Below are positions 1 to 8,186 of a DNA stretch of 64,000 nt, piece by piece. Source of the stretch: JBOGNO01 sp050747245 (lineage in GTDB: Bacteria; Acidobacteriota; Terriglobia; Acidiferrales; UBA7541); contig JBOGNO010000001.1 in the NCBI GenBank assembly GCA_050747245.1, forward strand, positions 62,001 through 126,000, given 5' to 3'. The first letter of the stretch is position 1. Each line of letters starts with the position of its first letter. The notes beneath the pieces were generated by a model. It was not told the DNA's origin and did no database searches. It saw only the letters and a list, made by a program, of their open reading frames with translations. The position numbers and the translations under genes were made by a program.

Positions 1-1192
1 CCCATTCTCCCGCCGCCCATTGCAATTTCGTTTCCGGAACGAAGAGGAAGCAATTTGCTTTCGCGACGGCGACGACATCGCCAGAACCTTGCCACGGCAA
101 GGATTCCACGAGCGGATCGCCTTCGCGCCAGGTGACGAGCGCGGGAACGAAATGCGCGAGGCCCGGCTTCTCATCGAGGGCTTTCGTGAGCCGGGCTTTG
201 AAAAGAGGGAGGGGACGAGGGGCGAGGCCGGCGAGCGCGTCAATGGCAGGCACGACGAACAACTCAAATGTGACCATGGTGGAAACGGGATTACCCGGCA
301 GGCCGAAGACGAGTTTTTCGCGGCAGCGGCCAAATACCGCTGGGCGGCCCGGACGAATATTCACCGCGTCGAAAAAAAATTCCGCGCCCAATTCGCGCAA
401 AACGTCTTCGACAAGATCGAATTCGCCCATGGAAACGCCGCCGCTCAGAACGAGAATGTCGGATGCGAGACCGTGCTCAATCATCTTGCGCAATTCGGGA
501 GCGCGATCGGGGGCATTGCCCAGCGGAATGGGTTCGGCGCCGGCAAGAGCCGCCTGCGCGGAGAGCGAGACGCTGTTGCTATTGCGAATTTCAAATGGGC
601 CGGGCTGGCGATCGACGGCAACAACTTCATCGCCGGTGGAAAGAATGGCGACACGAGGGCGGCGATGGACTTCCAAGCGCGTCTGGCCCACCTGCGCGGA
701 GAGCGCCAGCTCCGCATAGCCGAGGCGCGTGCCGGGCGCGAGAAGAATTTGGCCGCGGCGCGCTTCACTGCCCGCAGGAACGATATTCTGGCCCGCAGCA
801 ACGACGCGATCGGGAAATATTTCCTCGTTCACGCGGCGCACATGTTCGAGCATCAAGACGGCGTCGGCTCCGCGCGGCACGGGCGCGCCGGTCATGATAT
901 GCACGGCTTGTCCCGCGGCGACTTCGCCAGCGAAGGAAGTCCCGGCGCGAACCTGGCCGGCAACGCGAAAGCTTTTTGTGCCGTTCTTAAGATCCGCTGA
1001 GCGCAGGGCGTAGCCATCGCGCGTGGAGCGGTCGAACGGAGGGTAATCGCGATCCGATGCAATTTCCCGCGCGAGCACGCGCCCGAGCGCCACATTCAGA
1101 TCGACGCGTTCGGCGCGCAATGCTTGCGATTGATGAAACAGCAGGGCGACATCGACCACTTTCTGCCGCGCTTCTTCGTAGGAAAGCGTCAC
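1..1192 (-). CDS. moeA: Molybdopterin molybdenumtransferase MoeA (3' end cut by window edge)
   Basis: MoeA inserts molybdate into adenylylated molybdopterin, the last common step of molybdenum cofactor synthesis in the cytoplasm. Translating the minus strand gives an uninterrupted frame with family hallmarks: PPFDRSTRDGYAL near the N-terminus, MTGAPVPRGAD, an ILSTGDEVV strand opening the central MogA-like domain, LSGGVSMGEFD, FGLPGNPVS, and a C-terminal GDVVAVAKAN stretch just before the window edge, so only a few residues are missing. The likely start is a GTG at 1190-1192, two bases past the purA stop, which implies co-transcription with purA. No strong ribosome binding site is visible at that GTG. 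The link to purine synthesis is probably positional only. The product identification is secure; the start is less so. Confidence 0.9.
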   Translation of the reverse strand, partial: MTLSYEEARQKVVDVALLFHQSQALRAERVDLNVALGRVLAREIASDRDYPPFDRSTRDGYALRSADLKNGTKSFRVAGQVRAGTSFAGEVAAGQAVHIMTGAPVPRGADAVLMLEHVRRVNEEIFPDRVVAAGQNIVPAGSEARRGQILLAPGTRLGYAELALSAQVGQTRLEVHRRPRVAILSTGDEVVAVDRQPGPFEIRNSNSVSLSAQAALAGAEPIPLGNAPDRAPELRKMIEHGLASDILVLSGGVSMGEFDLVEDVLRELGAEFFFDAVNIRPGRPAVFGRCREKLVFGLPGNPVSTMVTFELFVVPAIDALAGLAPRPLPLFKARLTKALDEKPGLAHFVPALVTWREGDPLVESLPWQGSGDVVAVAKANCFLFVPETKLQWAAGEW

Positions 1193-1194
1193 GA

Positions 1195-2493
1195 CTACAA
1201 CCAGGACTTCAGCAATCCGCCCGGACCGAGAAGAGTGGCATCGCGCTCCGGGCCGGTAGAAATCATTCCGATTTCGACTCCGAGCTCATCGGAGATGAAA
1301 TTCAGATAGTCGATGGCCGCGCCCGGGAGGGATTTGCAATCGCGTACGCCCGCAGTAGGTTCGCTCCAACCGGGCAGCGTGCGATATTCGGGCGTAACCT
1401 CCGCAAGTGTCTCTACGTCGGGCGGCATTTCCGTAAGTTTAGAGTTCTTGTAGCGATATCCGGTGCAGACCTGGATTTCGCGCTGGCCATCGAAAACGTC
1501 GAGCTTTGTGACCACGAGCGAACTGATGCCGTTGACCATCACTGCGTAGCGAAGCATGGCGAGGTCCAGCCAACCGCAGCGCCGGGGCCGGCCGGTCACG
1601 GCGCCGTATTCATTGCCGCGGTCGCGCATTTGTTTCGCTTCAAGGTCGGGCATCTCTGTGGGAAAGGGCCCGCCGCCGACGCGAGTGGTGTACGCCTTGG
1701 TGACGCCAGCCACGCCGGTGATCTTGGTGGGCGGAACACCGGTTCCAGTAGCCGCTCCGCCAGAAGTGGCGCTCGAGGAAGTGACGTACGGATACGTGCC
1801 GTGGTCTATGTCCAGCATAGTTCCCTGAGCGCCCTCGAAGAGCGCGGACTCACCGCGATCGAGCGCGCGATTGAGAAGCGCAGCGGTGTCGGCGACAAAC
1901 GGGCGCAGCCGTTCCGCGAGAGCCAGATAATTTTCCACCATTCCCGTAGTGTCGAGAGTCTGACCGTAAGCAGCCTTACAAATCGCGTCTTTCTCGCCCA
2001 CCACGGCTAGAAATTTTTCGCGAAATTGTTTTTCGACCAACAAGTCGCAGATGCGCACGCCGCGCCGCGACATTTTGTCTTCGTAGGCGGGGCCGATGCC
2101 GCGCGAGGTGGTCCCGATTTTTCCGCTGCCGCGAGCGGCTTCCGCCGCCTGATCCATCTGGCGGTGATAAGGAAAAATCAGGTGCGCGCGATTGCTGAGG
2201 AAAAATCGGCCAGCGACGTCGATTCCCGATTTCGCGAGGTTATCGAGTTCCGCCACCAGAGCCGCAGGATCGACCACGACTCCCGCGCCGATGACCGCCT
2301 TTTTTTTCGGCCGGAGAATCCCGCAGGGCGTGAGTTGCAGTATGAATTTATGGCCATTGGCGATGACCGTGTGACCGGCGTTGTGTCCACCAGCAAAGCG
2401 AACAATGAAATCGAAGGAAGCGGCAAGATAGTCAACGACTTTACCTTTCCCCTCATCGCCCCACTGCGCGCCCACCACGACGATGGCTTTCAT
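1195..2493 (-). CDS. purA: Adenylosuccinate synthetase
   Basis: PurA condenses IMP and aspartate using GTP to give adenylosuccinate, the first committed step to AMP. The 432-residue product has the expected length. It opens with the GTP-binding P-loop-like VVVGAQWGDEGKGK, followed by GGHNAGHT (IMP and catalytic histidine region), a GTTSRGIGPAYEDK motif, VTGRPRRCGWLDL, and a C-terminal TGPERDATL close to the usual GTP-site end. The start ATG gives the canonical MKAIVVVGAQWGDEG N-terminus. moeA follows after two bases. The 350-bp gap upstream should hold its promoter, but I could not pick one out with confidence. Confidence 0.97.
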   Translation of the reverse strand: MKAIVVVGAQWGDEGKGKVVDYLAASFDFIVRFAGGHNAGHTVIANGHKFILQLTPCGILRPKKKAVIGAGVVVDPAALVAELDNLAKSGIDVAGRFFLSNRAHLIFPYHRQMDQAAEAARGSGKIGTTSRGIGPAYEDKMSRRGVRICDLLVEKQFREKFLAVVGEKDAICKAAYGQTLDTTGMVENYLALAERLRPFVADTAALLNRALDRGESALFEGAQGTMLDIDHGTYPYVTSSSATSGGAATGTGVPPTKITGVAGVTKAYTTRVGGGPFPTEMPDLEAKQMRDRGNEYGAVTGRPRRCGWLDLAMLRYAVMVNGISSLVVTKLDVFDGQREIQVCTGYRYKNSKLTEMPPDVETLAEVTPEYRTLPGWSEPTAGVRDCKSLPGAAIDYLNFISDELGVEIGMISTGPERDATLLGPGGLLKSWL

Positions 2494-2846
2494 CCCGCGA
2501 TCCCCCGGTTCAACATCTCACCTTCGGCCGCACACTTCCCGCAAAATGCAATTTCGTGGATACAGAGAAAGGGACAGAGCGGCGAAGCCAATACAAAATG
2601 CTACGCCCTGGCTTGGGCGAAGGCAAGCGCGGAGACAACGCGCCAGCTGATTCACGCGGAATTGATTGGTGCATAGCTCGACCTTTCTCGAGAGGTCGAA
2701 CCCGAGTAATGGTACGCCAGAAATTCCGAGGGCAGTAATTCTTGCCAGCAGATCCAAATTTCCATAATGGCATGTCGTTTGATTACAAAAATTTAGCGGA
2801 GGAGTGTTTGGAAACCGTTCTGCGCTACCTTTTGCGGGAGGTGCTT
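2494..2846. other. Intergenic region between purA and the glycine-zipper gene
   Basis: About 350 bases between two divergent genes. Open frames here lack family features or ribosome binding sites. The only clear structure is a 7-bp inverted repeat at 2678-2699 (listed separately). A frame open from 2742 joins the downstream gene, but its extra N-terminal residues look non-coding and a better start lies at 2847. Promoters for both genes must lie here; no good -35/-10 pair was recognised. Confidence 0.6.
2678..2699. promoter_or_regulatory. Inverted repeat in the purA upstream region
   Basis: TCGACCT at 2678-2684 is perfectly complementary to AGGTCGA at 2693-2699, with an 8-base spacer. It lies roughly 185 bases upstream of the purA start and 150 upstream of the divergent gene. 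It could be a repressor operator or a short hairpin; nothing in the sequence decides. No PurR-type consensus was recognised. Confidence 0.3.
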
Positions 2847-3470
2847 GTGCGAATATCAAAACGGAATCAATTTCTATTTGGCGGCATATTGATAGTCATC
2901 GCAGCGCTAGTGGTGACCGCTGCATCTCTGCCAAATCCGTCAGCCCACGGGGAGAACGTCACACTGCCCGAGCACACCAGCATCCATGTGGCTCTGGACC
3001 AGGCCCTGGCGAGCAATCAAAGCCGGCCGGGAGACCATTTCGAGGCGACGATCAGCGAACCAGTCGTCGTGGAAGGCCAGACGGCGATTCCCGAAGGCAC
3101 GCGCGTTGAAGGGCTCGTAGTTGATGCACACCACTCCGGAAGATTAATGGGCCGAGCGCGACTGGAGCTTGCACTGGACTCCGTCGAAGTAAACGGCAAG
3201 ACGTACGAGATCCGGACCTCCGCGTCCTCGCGAGTCGGTGGCAAACACAAGAAGCACGACCTCGCTTGGATCGGCGGAAGCGCCGGCGGAGGGTTGCTGA
3301 TCGGCGCGCTCGCTGGCGGCGGTGAGGGCGCGTTGATCGGAGGTCCGATTGGTGCCGGAGCCGGAACGGTGGCGGCATTTGTGACGGGCCGAAAAGACAT
3401 CAAACTCCCCGCCGAAACGCGGCTCACTTTCAGACTTGCGGAGCCTTTGACGATTGACGTGAAAGGCTAG
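2847..3470 (+). CDS. Membrane-anchored glycine-zipper protein, function unknown
   Basis: About 207 residues. An N-terminal basic stretch followed by a hydrophobic segment (FLFGGILIVIAALVVTAA) is a signal anchor or signal peptide. Next comes a beta-rich region (roughly 40-130) with phrases such as ATISEPVVVEGQTAIPEGTR, which resembles periplasmic cell-surface beta-barrel domains. Residues about 140-180 are a glycine zipper (GGSAGGGLLIGALAGGGEGA), typical of membrane-inserting segments. The chosen GTG at 2847 has GGGAGG five bases upstream; a frame opening at 2742 would add about 35 poorly conserved-looking residues. It stands alone between purA and the pilin gene and is followed by a strong hairpin. 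I do not recognise a named family. Confidence 0.7.
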   Translation: MRISKRNQFLFGGILIVIAALVVTAASLPNPSAHGENVTLPEHTSIHVALDQALASNQSRPGDHFEATISEPVVVEGQTAIPEGTRVEGLVVDAHHSGRLMGRARLELALDSVEVNGKTYEIRTSASSRVGGKHKKHDLAWIGGSAGGGLLIGALAGGGEGALIGGPIGAGAGTVAAFVTGRKDIKLPAETRLTFRLAEPLTIDVKG

Positions 3471-3502
3471 CCAATTCATTCATACAATTCATACTCTGAG
3501 GA

Positions 3503-3526
3503 GAGGGCGAGCGAAGACTCGCCCTC
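3503..3526. terminator. Hairpin terminator between convergent genes
   Basis: GAGGGCGAG (3503-3511) pairs perfectly with CTCGCCCTC (3518-3526) around a 6-base loop. The stem is GC-rich and lies 32 bases past the upstream stop and 53 bases before the stop of the convergent pilin gene. The following bases on the plus strand are T-rich (cttcggtcatttt) but not a continuous T run, so it is probably a terminator for the plus-strand gene and perhaps both. Confidence 0.6.
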
Positions 3527-3578
3527 CTTCGGTCATTTTAGAATCTTCCAACATGAGTGAATAGAGTCCGACTGAGGG

Positions 3579-4103
3579 TTATTGCACGGGCGGGCTGCCG
3601 ACGACTGGAACGCTTCCGTCAGCGGTGAAGCGTATCACGCCCGACTCATCGGTGAAAAAGCCGCGCTGGCCAGTAGCGCCAATAACCTGGGGAATGGCGG
3701 TAATCTGGAAGGACACCGCACCCTGCGCACTACAACCGGAACTTGAGGCACCTGTCGAAGGACCCGGCGCATAGGCAAACGAATAGCCGCTCTTGCTGGA
3801 GGCATTTCCGCTGCCGTTATTCGATAGCAGGGAATCAATCAATAGAGCGTGGTCGCAGGTGGCGAGGGTTGAGCTGCTGGGGCCGCCAAGAGCACCCAGG
3901 TTGGGGGCGAATCCGTTGCTGTAATCAGAGGAGTAGGTCGCCTGAGCGGTGACCATAGTGCGAAGCGAGCCGACGGCGGAAGCTTCATTGGCCGCCAGCT
4001 TGGAGCGCAAGAGGTTTGGGATCGCAATCGAAGCAACAATCAGAATGATCGACAGCACAATCAATAGCTCAATCAGGGAGAAACCCGATTTGGTCTTTTT
4101 CAT
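3579..4103 (-). CDS. Type IV pilin-like / type II secretion pseudopilin protein
   Basis: A 174-residue prepilin-like protein. The N-terminus is a class III signal: a short basic leader MKKTKSG, cleavage expected after Gly7, then FSLIELLIVLSIILIVASIA with the conserved Glu at position +5 of the mature chain and a long hydrophobic helix that packs into the filament core. The remainder is a small serine- and glycine-rich globular head with two or three cysteines that could form a disulfide. No prepilin peptidase, assembly ATPase or other pilus gene is nearby, so it is an orphan pilin whose assembly machinery must be encoded elsewhere. Major pilin versus minor pseudopilin cannot be decided here. 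Confidence 0.85.
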   Translation of the reverse strand: MKKTKSGFSLIELLIVLSIILIVASIAIPNLLRSKLAANEASAVGSLRTMVTAQATYSSDYSNGFAPNLGALGGPSSSTLATCDHALLIDSLLSNNGSGNASSKSGYSFAYAPGPSTGASSSGCSAQGAVSFQITAIPQVIGATGQRGFFTDESGVIRFTADGSVPVVGSPPVQ

Positions 4104-4385
4104 ATCATTTCCCGGACGGCCCTAGGGTTCTTGGACCGCATGGAAATCCACTGAAAGAGGGCAATTTCTGAACCAATCACGCCGGATAAGCGCAAGTGCT
4201 TCTGAATCGCGTAAGTATGTTCGCAACCGAGCTCTTACGAGATTCCCAATAAAGCAAAGCCCTCCCAAAATTGAAATGCCCACCCGACGCGATGCGAAAA
4301 GTGCCAAAAAGTGTCGACAGGATTTGACCATTCTGGTCGCCGCGGAATTGTGACCGGAGTGCGCGGAACCCGAGGGACCCATCAT

Positions 4386-5585
4386 CTAGGGGACGAGCCG
4401 ATTGTATTTTTTCAAGACGGCGCGGAGACGGTCGTGGGGAAGAGCGATGACACGATGATCGTCAATTCCTACCATCGTTTCGGCGGCAACCATGGCGTTG
4501 ACTACCGCTTCCTCAGTGGCCTCGACGGTGGCTTCGAACAATGAGTCCATGCTGTCGTTCGGAAACATGGTCAGAGGTGCGGGCTGCGTTGCCTGAGCGG
4601 CCTCGCGGTTTGCGGTTGAAAAAGCGATAAAGATGTCGCCGGATTCGTTGCTGGAAATACTGCCGTCACGGCCGAGGCCGAGGGGCACACGATGCACCAA
4701 GCGCTTGAGCTGATGCGGCAAGAGCGGCGCGTCCGTGGCGACGACGACGATAATCGAACCGCGATCCCGTTCACCGGAAGGAGCAGACGCGTACGCCGGC
4801 TCTTCGGGGATTTCCTTTCCGACGGGCACTCCGGCGATGCGCAGATTTTTGCGAACGCCGTAATTGCACTGCACGAGCACGCCGACCGTATAACCGCCAA
4901 CCTGGGCATCCACGCGCCGCGAAGAGGTCCCCGTGCCGCCCTTGAACTCATTACAGATCATTCCTGTGCCGCCGCCGACGTTTCCTTCCGCAACGGGCCC
5001 TGAGGAAGCCGTGTCGATCGCATGAAACACGTCCTCGGGTTTCACATGAAAGCCATTGATGTCGTTGAGCCAGCCGTCCCAAGTTTCCGCGACCACGGGC
5101 AGCGCCCACCAGATGGTTGTGGGATCGGGCTGCTTGTGCGCCACGCGCCACTGGATCACCGCATCGCGCACGACTCCCACGCTGTGCGTATTCGTGATCA
5201 TCACCGGCCCGTCAAGAACGCCGGATTCCTCGACCCAAGTCGTGCCGGTCATTTCTCCATTGCCATTGAGAGACCACCACCCAGCAAAAACGGGATTCAG
5301 GAACGTATCTTTGCCGCGAGGGAGAATCGCGGTCACGCCGGTACGCACGGGGCCTTCGCCGACGTGCAACTTCCCTTCCCCAGAGATGAGCGTGGTGAAT
5401 CCGACTTCCACGCCCTGCACATCGGTGATGGCGTTCCAAGGCCCGGGTGTTCCGTCGAACGGCACTCCGAGATCGCGAGCGCGGGGTTTTGCGGGGGCGT
5501 TTTGCTGCGAGTTCACTGGGGGAATTGAAACGCCGGCGCAAAAAAGAATAAGCGTGCAAAATCCGGTCAAAGATCCGCGAATCAT
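4386..5585 (-). CDS. Exported P1-family (DmpA/BapA-type) serine aminopeptidase
   Basis: About 399 residues of the S58/DmpA superfamily (L-aminopeptidase/D-esterase, beta-peptidyl aminopeptidase). These enzymes self-cleave into two chains and use the new N-terminal serine or threonine as nucleophile. Visible features: a signal peptide (residues 1-27), the N-terminal RARDLGVPFDGTPGPWNAITD block, GNVGGGTGM at about 201-209, and GGTGTSSRR at about 217-224, where autocleavage before Ser221 or Ser222 is expected by homology. The start ATG at 5585 is preceded by GGAGG seven bases upstream and begins exactly at the signal peptide; an upstream in-frame ATG adds 11 residues and is less likely. The signal peptide suggests a periplasmic role in peptide scavenging. 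Substrate is not deducible. Confidence 0.88.
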   Translation of the reverse strand: MIRGSLTGFCTLILFCAGVSIPPVNSQQNAPAKPRARDLGVPFDGTPGPWNAITDVQGVEVGFTTLISGEGKLHVGEGPVRTGVTAILPRGKDTFLNPVFAGWWSLNGNGEMTGTTWVEESGVLDGPVMITNTHSVGVVRDAVIQWRVAHKQPDPTTIWWALPVVAETWDGWLNDINGFHVKPEDVFHAIDTASSGPVAEGNVGGGTGMICNEFKGGTGTSSRRVDAQVGGYTVGVLVQCNYGVRKNLRIAGVPVGKEIPEEPAYASAPSGERDRGSIIVVVATDAPLLPHQLKRLVHRVPLGLGRDGSISSNESGDIFIAFSTANREAAQATQPAPLTMFPNDSMDSLFEATVEATEEAVVNAMVAAETMVGIDDHRVIALPHDRLRAVLKKYNRLVP

Positions 5586-5666
5586 CCTCTTTCCTCCGCA
5601 TTCTCGCGGCGTGGACAATTGCCGCGCGAATCCGGGGCGGATTATAGGGCGTGCGATTGCGCAATG

Positions 5667-6236
5667 CTAGCGAAGCTGGCGGTAGCGGAAGCAGGATGCG
5701 AGATGGTCGTTCACCATCCCGGTCGCCTGCATGAAGGCGTAGCAAATTGTGGAGCCAACGAAACGAAAACCGCGGCTCTTCAAATCCTTACTCATGGCGT
5801 CGGACGCGGGAGTCGAAGCGGGGACGTGGCGATGGTTGCGCCAGCGATTGATCAGTGGCCTCCCGCCGACGAAGCTCCAAATGTACGCGTCGAAGCTGCC
5901 GAATTCCGCCTGCACGACGAGAAAGACTCGCGCGTTCGCGCGCGCCGCAGAAATTTTCAGCCGGTTGCGGATGATGCCCGCATCGGCGAGCAGGCGGCGC
6001 ATTCTTGCGGCCTCATAACGCGCGATCTTGCGCGCATCGAAGTGATCGAAGGCCGCGCGGAAATTTTCACGCTTGCGAAGAATGGTTTCCCAGCTGAGTC
6101 CGGCCTGCATGCCTTCCAGGATTAGGAATTCGAAGAGTGCGCCGTCATCGTGCAACGGCACACCCCACTCCTGGTCATGGTAACGGCAAGAGATTTCGGA
6201 TTGCGCCCAGGGGCAGCGCTTCGGACCGGAACTCAC
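5667..6236 (-). CDS. tag: DNA-3-methyladenine glycosylase I
   Basis: Tag removes 3-methyladenine from alkylated DNA as a first step of base excision repair. The 189-residue product matches the family: N-terminal KRCPWAQ and CRYHDQEWGVP (zinc-binding Cys and His region), LEGMQAGLSWETILRKRENFR, and C-terminal GFRFVGSTICYAFMQATGMVNDH with the second Cys/His zinc pair in NDHLASC. The start codon is GTG and overlaps the trxA stop (GTGA), so translation is probably coupled to trxA. A repair enzyme coupled to thioredoxin is not a functional pair I would insist on. Confidence 0.95.
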   Translation of the reverse strand: MSSGPKRCPWAQSEISCRYHDQEWGVPLHDDGALFEFLILEGMQAGLSWETILRKRENFRAAFDHFDARKIARYEAARMRRLLADAGIIRNRLKISAARANARVFLVVQAEFGSFDAYIWSFVGGRPLINRWRNHRHVPASTPASDAMSKDLKSRGFRFVGSTICYAFMQATGMVNDHLASCFRYRQLR

Positions 6237-6568
6237 GTCAAGTGACGCTGAAGGACCTTTTCGATTTGTTCCTTGGGGACGGCGCCGACGATTTGCTCCG
6301 CCACCTGCCCACCTTTGAAGACGAGCAGCGTGGGAATGCCGCGGATATTGAATTTCCCGGGGTAATTCATGTTTTCATCCACGTTCATCTTGACGACTTT
6401 GAGCTTGCCCTCGTGCTCGCGAGCGATAGCTTCGACGGTGGGACTGAGCGCACGGCACGGCCCGCACCACTCCGCCCAAAAATCCACCATCACGGGAAGG
6501 GACTTGCTCGCTTCGATCACATCGCTCTGGAACGTGGCATCACTGACAGCTGAAACGTTATCCGCCAT
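6233..6568 (-). CDS. trxA: Thioredoxin
   Basis: A 111-residue single-domain thioredoxin with the redox-active WCGPC at residues 34-38, preceded by VMVDFWAE, and the cis-proline loop RGIPTLL. No signal peptide is present, so it acts in the cytoplasm, reducing protein disulfides with electrons from thioredoxin reductase. It lies 50 bases downstream of glgA, separated by a strong hairpin, and overlaps the start of tag. All catalytic residues are intact. Confidence 0.96.
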   Translation of the reverse strand: MADNVSAVSDATFQSDVIEASKSLPVMVDFWAEWCGPCRALSPTVEAIAREHEGKLKVVKMNVDENMNYPGKFNIRGIPTLLVFKGGQVAEQIVGAVPKEQIEKVLQRHLT

Positions 6569-6588
6569 TTTTTCATGCCCTCGATGAA

Positions 6589-6617
6589 AGAACCGGAAAT
6601 TACTTCCTTCCGGTTCT
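6589..6617 (-). terminator. 10-bp hairpin just after glgA
   Basis: AGAACCGGAA (6589-6598) pairs perfectly with TTCCGGTTCT (6608-6617) around a 9-base loop, starting two bases after the glgA stop codon and about 20 bases before the trxA start. On the minus strand it is followed by a short T-rich run (TTCATC). It probably terminates or attenuates glgA transcription, letting trxA be expressed at a different level. Confidence 0.55.
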
Positions 6618-6618
6618 A

Positions 6619-8088
6619 CTAAGCATTGGATGTCGAAGCAGCACGCGGGATTCGTTCGCTTCGCGCTGATTCGTAAAGTCTTACATATTCGTCTGCGGCT
6701 TTACTCCACGAAAAATCTTTAGACATGCCGCTTGCCTGGATCGCGCGCCAGACGCGGGGATCGCGGAAGGTGTCGAGTGCCGAGCGGAGACAGTGGAGCA
6801 GCGCTTCTCCCGTGTAGGCTTCAAACTTGAAACCGGTCCCGCCGCCCGCTGTGGCATCGAAATTTTCGATCGTATCATCGAGCCCGCCGGTGGCGCGAAC
6901 GACGGGCACCGTGCCGTAACGCAGGCTGTAAATCTGATTCAAGCCGCAAGGCTCATAGCGGGAGGGCATCAGAAACATGTCCGCGCCGCCTTCGATTTTA
7001 TGCGCGAGGGCGTTGTCATATCCGACTTTCACTCCGACCTTCTCCGGATACTTGGCGGCGAGCGCGCTAAACATTTCTTCGTATTTCGGCTCGCCCGCCC
7101 CGAGAGCGACGAGGGTAAGGTTCTCCTCCATCAATACGCCCGAAACCTCGGCGATCAGGTCGAAGCCTTTTTGATCGACAAAACGCGACACAATTCCAAC
7201 CAGCGGCCGATCGAGATTCTCGACGGGAAGATTGAAGGCAGCCAGCAGGTCCTTCTTGCAAAGCCGTTTTCCGGCCATATTTTTCGCCGAGTATTGCGCG
7301 ACGAGGTGCGTGTCCACCTCCGGGCTCCACGCGCTGTAATCCACGCCGTTCAGAATGCCGGAAAGATGCTCCCCGCGGCCGGAGACGATTCCTTCCATTC
7401 CGAGGCCGTACTCCGGGGTCTGGATTTCCTGCGCGTACTTGCGACTGACGGTAGTTAGCTCGTCGGCGAAGATCATGCCGCCTTTGAGAAAATTTACCTT
7501 GGAATAGTATTCGAGGGCATCCACTCGGAACAGATCCTCGGGAAGGCCCACTCGCCACAACACGGATTTCGGAAACAAGCCCTGGTAGCCGATGTTGTGA
7601 ACGGTGAAAATGACGGGAATCGAATTCACCATGGGATCGGCGGCATACTGGGTGCGAAGCAAAACTGGGACCAGAGCCGATTGCCAGTCGTGGCAATGGA
7701 TGACGTCCGGCCGCCAGCCGTGCTTCGAAAATTCCACGGCGGCGCGGCTGAATTCGGCGAAGCGCTCGGGATTGTCCGCGTAATCCACGCCCTTCTCGCC
7801 ATAGAGCTGCTCGCGATCGAAGTATTCGGGATCATCGAGGAAAAAATAGTGCACGCCTTCGATGGCGCCGCCATCTACGAGAGCCGGAAAACGCATGCGC
7901 GTGCCGAGGGAAATGGTGATGCTTGAAACCACCGGTTTCCCTTCCTTGTTGCCGCGATAGCGAGGGAGAAAAACGGCGACCTGATGGCCGAGCTCGTGAA
8001 GCGCCTTGGGAAGTGAGCCAACAACATCGGCCAGCCCTCCCGTTTTGGAGAATGGCAAGCCTTCGGAGGATACGAATAGTATTTTCAT
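6619..8088 (-). CDS. glgA: Glycogen synthase (ADP-glucose type)
   Basis: GlgA elongates alpha-1,4-glucan from ADP-glucose (GT5 family, GT-B fold). The ATG at 8086-8088 gives 489 residues, the usual length, beginning MKILFVSSEGLPFSKTGGLADV with Lys15 of the conserved KxGGL substrate motif. Further hallmarks are VIHCHDWQSALVP, FTVHNIGYQG, the C-terminal nucleotide-binding IVSRFVDQKGFDL, and MPSRYEPCGLNQIYSLRYGT with the catalytic-site ExxGL-type loop. The reading frame stays open 92 codons further upstream, but that stretch crosses the divergent promoter region and is not credible. No other glycogen genes are near. Confidence 0.96.
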   Translation of the reverse strand: MKILFVSSEGLPFSKTGGLADVVGSLPKALHELGHQVAVFLPRYRGNKEGKPVVSSITISLGTRMRFPALVDGGAIEGVHYFFLDDPEYFDREQLYGEKGVDYADNPERFAEFSRAAVEFSKHGWRPDVIHCHDWQSALVPVLLRTQYAADPMVNSIPVIFTVHNIGYQGLFPKSVLWRVGLPEDLFRVDALEYYSKVNFLKGGMIFADELTTVSRKYAQEIQTPEYGLGMEGIVSGRGEHLSGILNGVDYSAWSPEVDTHLVAQYSAKNMAGKRLCKKDLLAAFNLPVENLDRPLVGIVSRFVDQKGFDLIAEVSGVLMEENLTLVALGAGEPKYEEMFSALAAKYPEKVGVKVGYDNALAHKIEGGADMFLMPSRYEPCGLNQIYSLRYGTVPVVRATGGLDDTIENFDATAGGGTGFKFEAYTGEALLHCLRSALDTFRDPRVWRAIQASGMSKDFSWSKAADEYVRLYESARSERIPRAASTSNA

Positions 8089-8110
8089 CGCGCAGGGCGG
8101 ATTCCAGAGA

Positions 8111-8139
8111 ACGTTACAGAAACAAAGCAAATTCGTCAA
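8111..8139 (-). promoter_or_regulatory. Candidate sigma70 promoter for glgA
   Basis: On the minus strand TTGACG (8134-8139) is followed after exactly 17 bases by TAACGT (8111-8116). The -35 matches five of six consensus positions, the -10 only three. It lies 22 bases upstream of the glgA ATG in the glgA/rsmA divergent region. Confidence 0.4.
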
Positions 8140-8186
8140 GCGAAACGGAGTACAGATTAGGGGAAGAATTGTTACACTCGCGGCAT

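Noticed and set aside
20..1000. A 326-codon plus-strand frame at the left edge
   Set aside because: The minus strand encodes a clear MoeA across the same bases; the plus frame has no motif.
4270..4320. A sigma54-like promoter upstream of the pilin gene (TTGGCAC then GC on the minus strand)
   Set aside because: The GG and GC elements are 10 bases apart in place of the required 12, so the -24/-12 spacing is wrong.
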